A stretch of DNA of 52,224 nucleotides from Candidatus Methylomirabilota bacterium (lineage in GTDB: Bacteria > Methylomirabilota > Methylomirabilia > Methylomirabilales > 2-02-FULL-66-22). The notes under the pieces are model-generated. The model saw only the letters and a list, made by a program, of their open reading frames with translations. It was not told where the DNA came from and did not search any database. Within the stretch, counting starts at the first letter, position 1, and each line of letters starts with the position of its first letter. Where the stretch lies: NCBI GenBank assembly GCA_026387775.1, contig JAPLLC010000092.1:1-52224 (forward strand). The letters run 5' to 3'. Below, piece by piece: positions 1-9,509 of the stretch. The translations under genes were made by a program, and so were the position numbers.

Positions 1-25
1 CATCGCCCTCGCCCCTCTGCGGTTC

Positions 26-1486
26 TTAGCCCTTCGTCCCCCCGACGGTGAGGTCTTTCACCAGGATGGTCGGCAGGCCGACGCCGACGGGGACCGACTG
101 GCCGTCCTTGCCGCAGGTGCCGATCCCCTCGTCCAGCGCAAAATCGTTTCCCACCATGCCCACGCGCGTGAGGACGTCGGGACCGTTCCCGATCAGCGTC
201 GCCCCCTTGACCGGTCGGGTCACCTTGCCGTCCTCGATGAGATAGGCCTCACTGGTCGAGAAGACGAACTTGCCGCTGGTGATGTCCACCTGCCCGCCGC
301 CGAACGCGACCGCGTACAGCCCGCGCCGGACCGACCGGAGGATCTCCTCCGGGACGTGCGGTCCCGCCAGCATGAACGTGTTGGTCATGCGAGGGAGGGG
401 GTTGTGCGCGTAGCTCTCCCGCCGGCCGTTCCCGGTCGGGGCCATCTTCATCAAGCGGGCGTTCAGCCGGTCCTGGAGATACCCGACCAGCATCCCCTTC
501 TCGATCAGGACGTTCCGCTGCGTGGGCGTCCCCTCGTCGTCCACGTTGAGCGACCCGCGGCGTCCCGGGATCGTCCCGTCGTCCACCACCGTGCACAGCT
601 CCGACGCCACCCGCTGGCCGAGCCGCCCGCTGAAGGCGGAGGTCCCCTTCCGGTTGAAGTCGCCCTCCAGCCCGTGGCCTACCGCCTCGTGCAGCAGGAT
701 CCCGGGCCACCCCGGCCCCAGCACCACGTCCATCGTGCCGGCCGGGGCTTCGTCCGCCGAGAGGTTCACGATGGCCAGCCGCGCGGCCTCGCGCGCGAAG
801 CGGGCGAACCGGTCCCCGTCGAGGAGGGCGGTGAACTCCGCGCGCGCGCCCCCGCCGTAGCTGCCCACTTCCCGTCGCGGCGAGCGCCCGCTCAGATCCT
901 CGGCGATACAGGTCACATGCAGGCGGTGGAGCGGCCGGGCGTCCCCCACCAGGACGCCTTCGGACGTGGCCACCAGGACCAGACGCTGCTCGCTCGCCAC
1001 CGTGGCCATCACCTTCGTGATCCGGGGATCATAGGCCCGGGCGATCCGGTCGATCGCTCCGAGCAGGTCGATCTTGGCCTGGATCGGCACCTCGGTGGGC
1101 GGCGTCTCGACCGGATAGAGATTCCGGGAAACCTTTCCGGTTTCCCGGACCACCACACCCGCCGATCCGGCCGCATCCGCCGCGATGTACCGCGCCTGCT
1201 CCGCCGCCAAGTGCAGGCTGGAGACCGTGATCTCGTCCGAGTAGGCGAACCCGGTCTTCTCCTCTGCCGTGGCCCGGACCCCCACCCCCTGGCTGATGCC
1301 TCTCGCGGCCTGCTTGACGATCCCCTCTTCCAGACCGATCTCCTCGTTCACCCGGTACTCGAAATAGAGGTCGGCATAGTCGATCCGCTTCCCCAGCGCG
1401 GCCCCCAGCGTCTGCTCCAGCGTCCGCTCGGTGAGGCCGAACTTCTCCAGAAAAAACTTCTCCGGCCGCTGCACTTCCGTCGTCAT
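26..1486 (-). CDS. tldD: TldD/PmbA family metalloprotease (TldD)
   Basis: ORF 26..1525; HEAVGHGLEGDF metal-binding motif and C-terminal GxGTCGKDGQSVPVGVG block typical of TldD. Start chosen at MTTEVQRPEKFF. Confidence 0.93.
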   Translation of the reverse strand: MTTEVQRPEKFFLEKFGLTERTLEQTLGAALGKRIDYADLYFEYRVNEEIGLEEGIVKQAARGISQGVGVRATAEEKTGFAYSDEITVSSLHLAAEQARYIAADAAGSAGVVVRETGKVSRNLYPVETPPTEVPIQAKIDLLGAIDRIARAYDPRITKVMATVASEQRLVLVATSEGVLVGDARPLHRLHVTCIAEDLSGRSPRREVGSYGGGARAEFTALLDGDRFARFAREAARLAIVNLSADEAPAGTMDVVLGPGWPGILLHEAVGHGLEGDFNRKGTSAFSGRLGQRVASELCTVVDDGTIPGRRGSLNVDDEGTPTQRNVLIEKGMLVGYLQDRLNARLMKMAPTGNGRRESYAHNPLPRMTNTFMLAGPHVPEEILRSVRRGLYAVAFGGGQVDITSGKFVFSTSEAYLIEDGKVTRPVKGATLIGNGPDVLTRVGMVGNDFALDEGIGTCGKDGQSVPVGVGLPTILVKDLTVGGTKG

Positions 1487-1633
1487 GGCCCACCCTGATC
1501 CGTGCTTCCCATTCCCTAGAGACACCGAAAGCCCTCGATCGTGTCAGAGGGCCTTCCGGTCCGCGCCGATGCTGCGTTCTTACGAATTCAGTCTAGGAGG
1601 CTTACCCTGCCTTGTCAAAGTCATTCCGGGCGC

Positions 1634-2578
1634 TCAGTTCAGCCGGTTGGTGGCGTTTAGCCAGAGATCCCGAATCTCGGCTGGCGAAACGACCGGCTCC
1701 TGGTGCGCACCCTGCGAACCGAAACGATCGGGGCGGAGCAGGTAGAGGGCCGCGGAATCGTCCCACATCAGGGCGTCCTTCCAGGCGGCGCGATTCGTCA
1801 GCAGGAGTGCCCGGATGGTGCCGGGGAGTCCTTTCTGCACGAGCTGTTCGACCATCTCCGGCGTCGGGGCGTAGGGGGGCGTCACGTTCCTCGGGACATC
1901 AACCCACACGGCGAGGCCGGTCGGCCGCAGCGTCTCGTTGATCTGGCGGCAGGCGGCCAGGTCATACCGGCAGTTGAAGCCGGGCGATTTGTCCGCAGGG
2001 ACATCCGCCAGGGGGAGACCCTGAGTGACGACCTGACGGAGCTTCCCGGCCAGCCGCGGCTGGTAGCGGATGAACGAGGTCCAGGGCCCCAGCACGAGGA
2101 CCCGGACGTCGCGGCACGGACCGACGAGGCGCTCCACCTCGTCCGCGAGGACCTGCGGCCGTCCGGGGATGGGGACCGCCACGGCCAGGAACCCGTTCAG
2201 CCGCTCCGCATTGGCGCGGACCTCGGGCAGCCAGGACTCTTTCGATGGCTCTGGAGACGCGGCACCGACGAGGATGGGTATGGGCTGCTCCATATCGGCG
2301 GCGGCGAGCAGATGCGCCACGGCCATCGCGCCGCGTTCCGGAGTCGAGATGCCTTCCGTGGTCACGACCCCGACTACCCGGACCGTGCGGATCAGAGCCG
2401 CGATGGCCCGGAAATCGTCGAGGGCGACATCGGTGTCTACCAGGACGCAGGCGTCCGCGCCGCCGCCGGCTGGCGCGGATGTGCGCACGCCCTGATCCAT
2501 CGCACAGCCGATGAGTACGAACGCCAGGACACCCCCCCAGAGGAAGACCCCTCGGAGATTCGCATGACGGTTTCGCAT
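1634..2578 (-). CDS. nucleoside hydrolase-like lipoprotein
   Basis: DTDVALDDFRAIAAL resembles the N-terminal Asp motif of inosine-uridine nucleoside hydrolases; later FNCRYDLAACRQI; N-terminal hydrophobic signal with lipobox-like LIGC. Confidence 0.65.
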   Translation of the reverse strand: MRNRHANLRGVFLWGGVLAFVLIGCAMDQGVRTSAPAGGGADACVLVDTDVALDDFRAIAALIRTVRVVGVVTTEGISTPERGAMAVAHLLAAADMEQPIPILVGAASPEPSKESWLPEVRANAERLNGFLAVAVPIPGRPQVLADEVERLVGPCRDVRVLVLGPWTSFIRYQPRLAGKLRQVVTQGLPLADVPADKSPGFNCRYDLAACRQINETLRPTGLAVWVDVPRNVTPPYAPTPEMVEQLVQKGLPGTIRALLLTNRAAWKDALMWDDSAALYLLRPDRFGSQGAHQEPVVSPAEIRDLWLNATNRLN

Positions 2579-2597
2579 TTTTGCATCCTCCCTTTTC

Positions 2598-3509
2598 CTA
2601 GCGTTCGTTCGGGCGCAGGGCGGCTGCGTCCAGCGCCCGCTGAAGGCGGAGCGTGTTCTCCCGCTCCCGGCGCTTGGCATCAAGATATTCCGCCTTCTCC
2701 ATGTCATGGAGTTGTGTAGGATAGCGTTCCATCAGATCGTACACCGCGTTGGTGGATGCCTCGAATCGCTGAGCGACTGGGACGGATTCGAAGTCCAGGA
2801 AGGCCTCGAAGGCGAGGTAGTAGCGCATGGCGCTGCGTTCGACCAACCCCCTGAACCCCTTCACGTATCGCGGTGATGTGGCCGGCCCGGTGTCTTCTCG
2901 GCTGAAGCCGACCCTGTTCCACCCCACCGTGGCAAGGTAGATGGCGGTCATCACTCTGGTCACGACGCTCGGCACATAGGATGAGCGGAGGGCAACCACC
3001 GTCCTGCCGTCCACACCGGCAGCCTCAAGCTCAAACCGGTGGGCCCTGGTCCCGAAGAGTCCCTTGGGAGCGCTGAGCGCGACGGACAAGAAGCCGGGCT
3101 CCGCCGCGTGCACGGCGAATTGGTACATCTGCGGCGATGCCTTTTCGGGGGTTTGGTAGTACTTCCGCCCGAGATAAAGCGTGAGGAGGGTCTCGTGGGG
3201 TTGCGTCTGGAAGGTGCACGCCTTCACATTCAAGTGCAGGGAGGCAAACTCACACCAGGAAGCGGGGCTGCTCAGAACTGCCTTGACCGCCTCGACGGGG
3301 TGTTCGATGATGCCGTACACCTCGGCGGACACCTGATCGTCCCGATCCTCCGACTGAACGCTGAGGGGGACACCAAAGGGGCCGCCCTGTGCAAGATCGC
3401 GGAGTTCCCGATACTGGTTCCGGAGCCGCGCGGCGTTGCCCTCGCCGCCCCAAGCCGTGAGAGGAAGCCCGGCCAGTAGGGTCACCAGGAGAATCGATAG
3501 CGACCCCAT
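2598..3509 (-). CDS. START/SRPBCC-like exported protein
   Basis: Signal peptide MGSLSILLVTLLAGLPLTAWG; internal region VEAVKAVLSSPASWCEF resembles START-like lipid-binding folds. Confidence 0.55.
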   Translation of the reverse strand: MGSLSILLVTLLAGLPLTAWGGEGNAARLRNQYRELRDLAQGGPFGVPLSVQSEDRDDQVSAEVYGIIEHPVEAVKAVLSSPASWCEFASLHLNVKACTFQTQPHETLLTLYLGRKYYQTPEKASPQMYQFAVHAAEPGFLSVALSAPKGLFGTRAHRFELEAAGVDGRTVVALRSSYVPSVVTRVMTAIYLATVGWNRVGFSREDTGPATSPRYVKGFRGLVERSAMRYYLAFEAFLDFESVPVAQRFEASTNAVYDLMERYPTQLHDMEKAEYLDAKRRERENTLRLQRALDAAALRPNER

Positions 3510-3787
3510 AATGCGGAACTCCAGTCTCCGAAGGCCCCCTTCTTGTTTTCGAATACTTGTACCACAACCCTCCTGCCTCGGCAACGAACTCGCCTCGCTT
3601 TGCGCTGGATCACATGTGGGCACCAGGAAGATCGGGCGTCACGGAACCAAGGCTTCCCGGTGGCCGCCCAGCGCGCCGTCCGACGCTGCGCGCATGGCCT
3701 CGGACGCACTGCCGTAATGCCGGCCCAGGAGTCGGAACCGAGCTCATCAGGAACGGTGAGCCACTCGCCCGTGAATACTGCGGTCCG

Positions 3788-3901
3788 TTACGAGCTGCTT
3801 GGCTTTTGTTTGTCCCGTTTCTCCTTTGTTTTTTGGGTCCGCTTATCTGCCACCTGCTTCTGACTCTTGTTCTTGTCCTTCTTGCCGCCTTTGTCTCCCA
3901 T
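3788..3901 (-). CDS. 37-aa lysine-rich small protein (MGDKGGKKDKNKSQKQVADKRTQKTKEKRDKQKPSSS)
   Basis: Manual translation; ATG preceded by AGGAGAGGAG ribosome-binding site; too short for the ORF track. Confidence 0.7.
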   Translation of the reverse strand: MGDKGGKKDKNKSQKQVADKRTQKTKEKRDKQKPSSS

Positions 3902-4049
3902 GGTGAGTCTCCTCTCCTGGTGTGGGACATCGTCTTGCCGTGACTCGATCAATCGGCGTCGCGAGTGCCACGCGACGATGCCCTCGTTAGGTGTTCGTTG
4001 ATCCCGGGCGCGCGTCCCGTGCGGCCCCCAACCGGAGCCCGAACTGAGG

Positions 4050-4451
4050 CTAGTTCCACCGCGGATTATCCGGCATGCGGTCGATGTGCGTCCGCAGGAG
4101 GGTCAGGAAGGGGACGCGGAGGGTCTGCAGGTACGCCACTGCGCGGGGATTATCCTGATACTCGACAAACGGGTGGGAGTGGTACTCGACGGTGCCGCCG
4201 GCGATCCGGGTGCCCACGAGGCCGATGGGGTGGCCGCCGGCGCCGATGAGGGCATTGAGCTTGCTGAGGGGGTCGTCGTCGATCGCAAAGACAAACTGGG
4301 TGACGTCGTGGTTGACCACCGCGATGGCGGCCAGGGCGAGGCCCCTAGCCCGCGCCTGTAACTCGACGATGAGTTCGGGGGTAGATCGCGGGGACCGCGC
4401 AGGCCACCGGGAAGCCGGCGCGACCTCCTCGGGGATGCCTCCATTTGTCAT
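4050..4451 (-). CDS. hypothetical protein
   Basis: 133-aa ORF with ordinary composition and no family recognised. Confidence 0.4.
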   Translation of the reverse strand: MTNGGIPEEVAPASRWPARSPRSTPELIVELQARARGLALAAIAVVNHDVTQFVFAIDDDPLSKLNALIGAGGHPIGLVGTRIAGGTVEYHSHPFVEYQDNPRAVAYLQTLRVPFLTLLRTHIDRMPDNPRWN

Positions 4452-4506
4452 GCGGAGAGAATAGCACGCTAAGGCGAGGAAACCTATGAGAGCATTTCAA
4501 AATAGT

Positions 4507-4932
4507 TCACCGGCGCTTTCTCTTGGCGGCTTTTTCCAGTGCATCGATCTCAGGCAAGGCGGCCGCGGCAATGTGAAAAGCATCGAGCGATGCGGGCGCG
4601 CCGCAATACAGGAATGAGTGCAGGCATAGCTCGCGAATTTCCGTTGTGGTCACGCCGTTGCGAATCGCACCGCGCAGGTGAATCCTGAGCTCGTTGGGAC
4701 GATTGAGCGCAATACACTGCGCCAGCGACACCAAGCTGCGGTCACGGAGCGAGAGTCCCGGCCGCGTCCACACGCTGCCCCAGGCAAACTCGGTGGCCAG
4801 TTCCTGAAACGGCATGCTGAAATCATCCGGGTTCTTGAATGATCTCTCCACGTAATCCTCGCCCAGCACCTTCTTGCGCATGGCCAGGCCCGCTTTGAAC
4901 GCTTTGCTTGGTGGGTTCTTCTTGGCGCGCAT
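4507..4932 (-). CDS. carboxymuconolactone decarboxylase family protein
   Basis: GLSLRDRSLVSLAQCIALNRPNELRIHLRGAIRNGVTTTEIRELCLHSFLYCGAPASLDAF matches the CMD domain pattern. Confidence 0.88.
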   Translation of the reverse strand: MRAKKNPPSKAFKAGLAMRKKVLGEDYVERSFKNPDDFSMPFQELATEFAWGSVWTRPGLSLRDRSLVSLAQCIALNRPNELRIHLRGAIRNGVTTTEIRELCLHSFLYCGAPASLDAFHIAAAALPEIDALEKAAKRKRR

Positions 4933-4994
4933 TGGCTTCCTCCTCTGATTTCGAGGTCCTCGGGGGTGATGCCCGCCATCCGAACGACGGCGCC

Positions 4995-5654
4995 TCATTT
5001 CCCGAACAGGGACTTGATGTGCAACAGACATGGCTCCGGGCTGGAGAGGACCGGTTTGCCCGTCCGCTCCCGGATCTTGTCCTCCACGCGTGCCATGGAT
5101 GCCTGCGCAAGGACGAAGACGTCGGAGCGGTGCGCAATCTTGGCGGCCGTCTCGATGATCATCTCGTCGTGTCGCTCGGGCTGCCCTTGCCTGAGGATCT
5201 GATAGGCGCCCTCCGCGAGACCGTCCACCACCTCCACCTCCTTCCCGATTCTCGCGGCCTGCTGCCGGATGAGCCTGACCGTCGGATCGAGCGTTGTCGG
5301 GAGTGTCGCAAGCACGCCCACCCTGCGTGCCGACCGCACGGCTTCGGCGGCCATGGGCTCGTCGATCCTGAGCAGGGGGACGGTATCGATGGTGAGTCTC
5401 CCGAGGTCAACGACTTCACCCGCGGAGGAACACGTCAAAAGGATCAGATCGGGACGCATCGATTCCGCAGCCGCGAAGTAGTGCAGCAAGCGCTTTGTCA
5501 CCCCGGGTGTCACCTTCCCGGCGGCGACGATGTCGGGGATGACGCTGTCATCAACGATATTGATGAGCCGAACGTCGGGAAGGACCTTCCTGAACTGCTT
5601 GTTGAGGTCCTCGACGTTGCCTCGACTGGTATAGACTGCTACAACAGCCCTCAT
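4995..5654 (-). CDS. aspartate/glutamate racemase family protein
   Basis: LILLTCSSAGEV and VGVLATLPTTLDPTVRLI blocks; racemase fold with Cys motif. Confidence 0.8.
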   Translation of the reverse strand: MRAVVAVYTSRGNVEDLNKQFRKVLPDVRLINIVDDSVIPDIVAAGKVTPGVTKRLLHYFAAAESMRPDLILLTCSSAGEVVDLGRLTIDTVPLLRIDEPMAAEAVRSARRVGVLATLPTTLDPTVRLIRQQAARIGKEVEVVDGLAEGAYQILRQGQPERHDEMIIETAAKIAHRSDVFVLAQASMARVEDKIRERTGKPVLSSPEPCLLHIKSLFGK

Positions 5655-5829
5655 GGATTCTGCCTCCTCTCCTGCTTCGTGGCTCTCCGATTGACGCAGA
5701 GGGAAGAGCAAAGTAAAGTACCGAGCTTCGACGACGCATCACTGTGGCCGACTCCTTTACACTTCATGACCCGGGTGTTGGGTCTCCCCTCGATGCCCGC
5801 AAGAACCAACTGCTAACAGGAGGTACGCG

Positions 5830-6573
5830 ATGCTGACCGCAGCACAGATCGAGGAACTGAAGCAATTCGACACCCCCACTATATCCAACGCCATCGAGTT
5901 CTTCGGGGTCCGGCCGCGGACCGAAGGGTGTATGAAGCCGGCGATCCGGAAGGTGTTCGACAACGGCCGGCGGGTCGTGGGGTACGCCGTCACCGCCAAG
6001 ATTTCGGCCACGGCGCCCCCGACGGAGCAGCAGAAGCCCCTGGCGAAGGCCTACTACGCCCGGGTCAAGGCCGCCCCCAAACCGACCGTGACGGTGCTCC
6101 AGGATCTGGATCCCGAACCGACGGGGTCGTTCTGGGGAGAAGTGCAGGTCTCCATCCACCGGTCCCTCGGCTGCGTCGGGGTCGTCACCAACGGCGGGGT
6201 CCGGGACCTTGACGAGGTGAAGAGCCTCGACTTCGAATACTTCTCGAGCTGCCTCCTCGTGTCCCACGCCTACATTCACCTCGACGCCGTCGACTGCCCG
6301 GTCGAAGTTGGGGGCCTCACGGTCCGGCCCGGCGACCTGCTGCACGCCGACATCCACGGGGTCGCCGTCATCCCGGCCGCCGTGGCGCCCTTCCTCGCCG
6401 AGGCATGCCGGGCCGCTCAGGACGCCGAAGTCCCGGTGATCGGCAACTGCCGGGATCACTTCACGGCGGGAGACGTCGACCTCGACCGCCTCTCGGAATG
6501 GCGGGCGGAGATGATCGCCCGGCGGGGGAAGGCTCTGGAGAAGTTCTCCGGCCTGCTCGCGAAGGGGCGCTGA
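5830..6573 (+). CDS. RraA family protein (HMG/CHA aldolase-like)
   Basis: LKQFDTPTISNAIEFFG, LGCVGVVTNGGVRDLDEV, VRPGDLLHADIHGVAVIP motifs of the RraA family. Confidence 0.9.
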   Translation: MLTAAQIEELKQFDTPTISNAIEFFGVRPRTEGCMKPAIRKVFDNGRRVVGYAVTAKISATAPPTEQQKPLAKAYYARVKAAPKPTVTVLQDLDPEPTGSFWGEVQVSIHRSLGCVGVVTNGGVRDLDEVKSLDFEYFSSCLLVSHAYIHLDAVDCPVEVGGLTVRPGDLLHADIHGVAVIPAAVAPFLAEACRAAQDAEVPVIGNCRDHFTAGDVDLDRLSEWRAEMIARRGKALEKFSGLLAKGR

Positions 6574-6590
6574 GGATCCGTCGACCGACA

Positions 6591-6626
6591 GCGGGATCTT
6601 CCCGGTGCGACGAGGGAGGATCCCGC
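6591..6626. terminator. possible hairpin between convergent genes
   Basis: Inverted repeat GCGGGATC (6591-6598) / GATCCCGC (6619-6626) between RraA and SDR stops; no clear T-tract. Confidence 0.3.
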
Positions 6627-6639
6627 GCCATTTAGCAGA

Positions 6640-7536
6640 CTATTCGAGTGTGACGCCCCTGTCGTCGTGGGGAATGCCGAGGATCTCCAGATCGTGCACC
6701 AGCGACCGAACCTCATCCTCGGGGCTGACCAGTGGCGGCATCTCTCGTGTCAGCGGTCGGAGCCAGACATTCAAGGTGTGCCCGCCGTCCACCACGATGT
6801 CGCGGCCGGTGACGTAATTGGAGGCGTCCGAGGCCAGATAGACGAGCGTCCCGCAGAGATCCTCGGGCCGCTCGTGCCAGCCCATCGGATGGAGCGAGCG
6901 GATCAGCTCTCGGTTCTCCTCGGAGTCCGTCCGCCTGGCCGGCGAGAGCGTGTAGGAGGGGCTGATGCAGTTGACGTTGATGTTGTACTTGCCCCACTCC
7001 GCCGCGAGCCGCTTGGTGAGCATCACGACGCCGGCTTTGGCCGAGCAGTAGGCGACCGCGGCATTGGCGATGCTCGCCGACATCGACGCCATGTTGACGA
7101 TCTTGCCGCGGCCCCTCTGCCTCATGGCACGGGCCTCGGCCTTGCAGCTCACAAAGATCGCCCGGAGCGCCAGATTCATGATGAAGTCCCACTCTTCGAG
7201 CGGGAACTCCTCGGCCGGCGGGGGCGTCACATAGCGGCCACCGGCCCAGGCGTTGTTGACCGCGACGTCGAGGCCGCCCAATTCGGCCACCGTGGCGGTC
7301 ACGAGCGCTTCGACCTCTTCCGGCCGCGTGACGTCGGTTTTCACGAAGACGGATCGTCTCCCGAGGGCAACGATCTCGTCGGCAACGTGCCGGCCCGTTC
7401 GCTCGTTGATGTCCGCCACGGCGACGTCGGCGCCGGCTTCGGCCAGGGCAAGAGCGTAGGCCCGACCGATGCCCTGTCCGGCGCCGGTCACGAGCGCAAC
7501 CTTCCCGTCCAGCTTGAAGAGATCCAGGACACTCAC
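6640..7536 (-). CDS. SDR family oxidoreductase
   Basis: GKVALVTGAGQGIGRAYA, NNAWAGG, YCSAKAG motifs. Confidence 0.95.
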   Translation of the reverse strand: MSVLDLFKLDGKVALVTGAGQGIGRAYALALAEAGADVAVADINERTGRHVADEIVALGRRSVFVKTDVTRPEEVEALVTATVAELGGLDVAVNNAWAGGRYVTPPPAEEFPLEEWDFIMNLALRAIFVSCKAEARAMRQRGRGKIVNMASMSASIANAAVAYCSAKAGVVMLTKRLAAEWGKYNINVNCISPSYTLSPARRTDSEENRELIRSLHPMGWHERPEDLCGTLVYLASDASNYVTGRDIVVDGGHTLNVWLRPLTREMPPLVSPEDEVRSLVHDLEILGIPHDDRGVTLE

Positions 7537-7582
7537 GGTCTACCTCCGGTACTCCGTCGGCACACTCCCGCGACAGGAAGGG

Positions 7583-8563
7583 CTATCCCTTGGCTTTGAG
7601 CGCTACCCTAGCCGCCTCGCATACCGCCTCTGCCGTGAGGCCGTACTGCGGGAAGATCTCCTCCAGGGGCCCCGAAGTCCCGAACTCGTCGCGGATGCCG
7701 ACCCTGCGCAGAGGAACAGGACACGCCTCGCCCAGGACCTCCGCCACCGCACCGCCTAGCCCTCCCAGGACCGTGTGATTCTCCGCGGTCACGACAGCCC
7801 CGGTGCGCCCGGCGCGAGCGGTGATCATCCCGGCGTCGAGCGGTTTGATCGTGGACACATTGACCACGTCGGCCGCGATGCCCTCATTCGCCAGGGTCTC
7901 CGCCGCCTGAAGACAGCGCGAGACCATCAAGCCGGAGCCGATCAGGGTGACGTCGCGCCCCTCGCGGAGCAGCGCCGCCTTGCCGAGCCGGAACGTGTAA
8001 CCGTCCGGGGAGACTCGGGGGCACGGTCCCCCGATGTCGCCCCGGACCATCCGGAAATAGACCGGGCCCCGGTGGGCCACGACGGCGGCTAGCGCCTGCT
8101 GCATCTCCAGCGCGTCCGCCGGCTCCACCACCGTCAGATTGGGGATCGACCGCATCACGGCCAGGTCCGAAATCATCTGATGGGTGGCGCCCGTGTTCGG
8201 GCTGGTGAGACCGGCGTACAGACCGCAGACCTTCACGTTCATATCGGCATAGGCCACCTGGATGGTCACCTGGTCGAGCGCCCGGCGCGCCGAGAAGCAG
8301 GCAAAGAGCGGGACAATCGGCACAAACCCCATCCTCGCGAGACCCGCCGCGAAGCTCACGGCGTTCTGCTCGGCGATCCCGAGATCGATGAACCGCTCCG
8401 GAAATGCCCGGGCGAAGCTCACGGCGGCCGTGGGCATGGCTGTCTGGCAATCCAGGACAACCACATCCGGGTTGGCCTGCCCGACCGCGACCAGCGCCTC
8501 ACCGAAGAGCTGCCGGATATCGCCCTGGGCGACCCCATACATGGCGAGATTGACCGCGCTCAT
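7583..8563 (-). CDS. transketolase C-terminal subunit (Pyr + C domains)
   Basis: ORF from MSAVNLAMYGVAQGDIRQLFGEALV; FIDLGIAEQNAVSFAAGLA and C-terminal transketolase blocks; ATGA overlap with the upstream subunit. Confidence 0.92.
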   Translation of the reverse strand: MSAVNLAMYGVAQGDIRQLFGEALVAVGQANPDVVVLDCQTAMPTAAVSFARAFPERFIDLGIAEQNAVSFAAGLARMGFVPIVPLFACFSARRALDQVTIQVAYADMNVKVCGLYAGLTSPNTGATHQMISDLAVMRSIPNLTVVEPADALEMQQALAAVVAHRGPVYFRMVRGDIGGPCPRVSPDGYTFRLGKAALLREGRDVTLIGSGLMVSRCLQAAETLANEGIAADVVNVSTIKPLDAGMITARAGRTGAVVTAENHTVLGGLGGAVAEVLGEACPVPLRRVGIRDEFGTSGPLEEIFPQYGLTAEAVCEAARVALKAKG

Positions 8564-9462
8564 CGCGTCACCTCCGCCAGCGCCGCCTGGTACTGGTCGG
8601 CCGTCAGGTGTCCGGCGTGCCAGCCGTCGCTGGCCTCCATGAAAGATACCCCCTTCCCCTTTACCGTGTGAGCGAGGATCAGGCGGGGCTTGCCCGGGGC
8701 GGTCTCCGGTCGCCGAGCGGTCTCCAGCGCGTTGATCACGGCAGGCAGGTCGTGGCCGTCCACCTCCACGACGTGCCAGCCGAAGGCCGCCCACTTGGCC
8801 CCGAAGGGGTCGAGGGTCATCACGCAGTTCCGCGGGCCGGTCACAAAGCGATTGTTGTCGTCCACGATGGCCACCAAGTTGTCGAGGCCGAAGTGGGCGG
8901 CGGCCATGGCGGCCTCCCAGGTCTGTCCGGCGGTGCACTCGCCGTCGGAAAGCACCGCGAACACCCCCACGGGCGGCCCCCCTTCGCGCTGCGCCCGATA
9001 GCGGCCCCCCCATGCCATCCCCGCTCCCGCCGACAGGCCCATCCCCAAGGAGCCCGTGGGAATCTCGGCCCCGGGGGTGTCCATGTTGACATGCTCCTGC
9101 AGTATGCTGTGCGGGCGGTTGAACGAGTCGAAGAGCCGCTCGCGGGGGAAGAAGCCTCGCCAGGCCATGGCCACGTACATGGCAGCGGACGCATGTCCTT
9201 TGGACAAGAGGAACCGATCGCGGGCCGACCACCCGGGATTCGACGGGTCGAGTCGCAAGATGCGAAAGAAGAGGACGGCCAGGAGCTCGACCAGTGAAAG
9301 CTCGCCGCCGAGATGGCTCGACTGGGTGCCGGAGTGCCGGGTGAGGTCAAGGAGATCCTTGCGGAATTCGCGACAGAGCCATTGGAGCGCCCCAAGCTCC
9401 GCCGGTACAGGAACTGAACCGGGTGCATACTGGCCGTCCGGGAGGCGCTGGCAGCTTGCCAT
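8560..9462 (-). CDS. transketolase N-terminal subunit (ThDP-binding)
   Basis: GGELSLVELLAVLFF, LSKGHASAAMYVAMA, GSLGMGLSAGAGMAWGGR, LSDGECTAGQTWEAAMAAAHF motifs. Confidence 0.92.
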   Translation of the reverse strand: MASCQRLPDGQYAPGSVPVPAELGALQWLCREFRKDLLDLTRHSGTQSSHLGGELSLVELLAVLFFRILRLDPSNPGWSARDRFLLSKGHASAAMYVAMAWRGFFPRERLFDSFNRPHSILQEHVNMDTPGAEIPTGSLGMGLSAGAGMAWGGRYRAQREGGPPVGVFAVLSDGECTAGQTWEAAMAAAHFGLDNLVAIVDDNNRFVTGPRNCVMTLDPFGAKWAAFGWHVVEVDGHDLPAVINALETARRPETAPGKPRLILAHTVKGKGVSFMEASDGWHAGHLTADQYQAALAEVTR

Positions 9463-9509
9463 GGGACTCCTTAGGCGATCCCCGCCCGGGCCGTGCAACC
9501 GCGACGCTG

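Noticed and set aside
356-1498. Plus-strand ORF (380 aa) opposite tldD
   Set aside because: Antisense to tldD, which has clear motifs.
3543-3943. Several overlapping ORFs of about 100-130 aa on both strands
   Set aside because: Low-quality composition; the 37-aa reading frame with RBS explains part of the region better.
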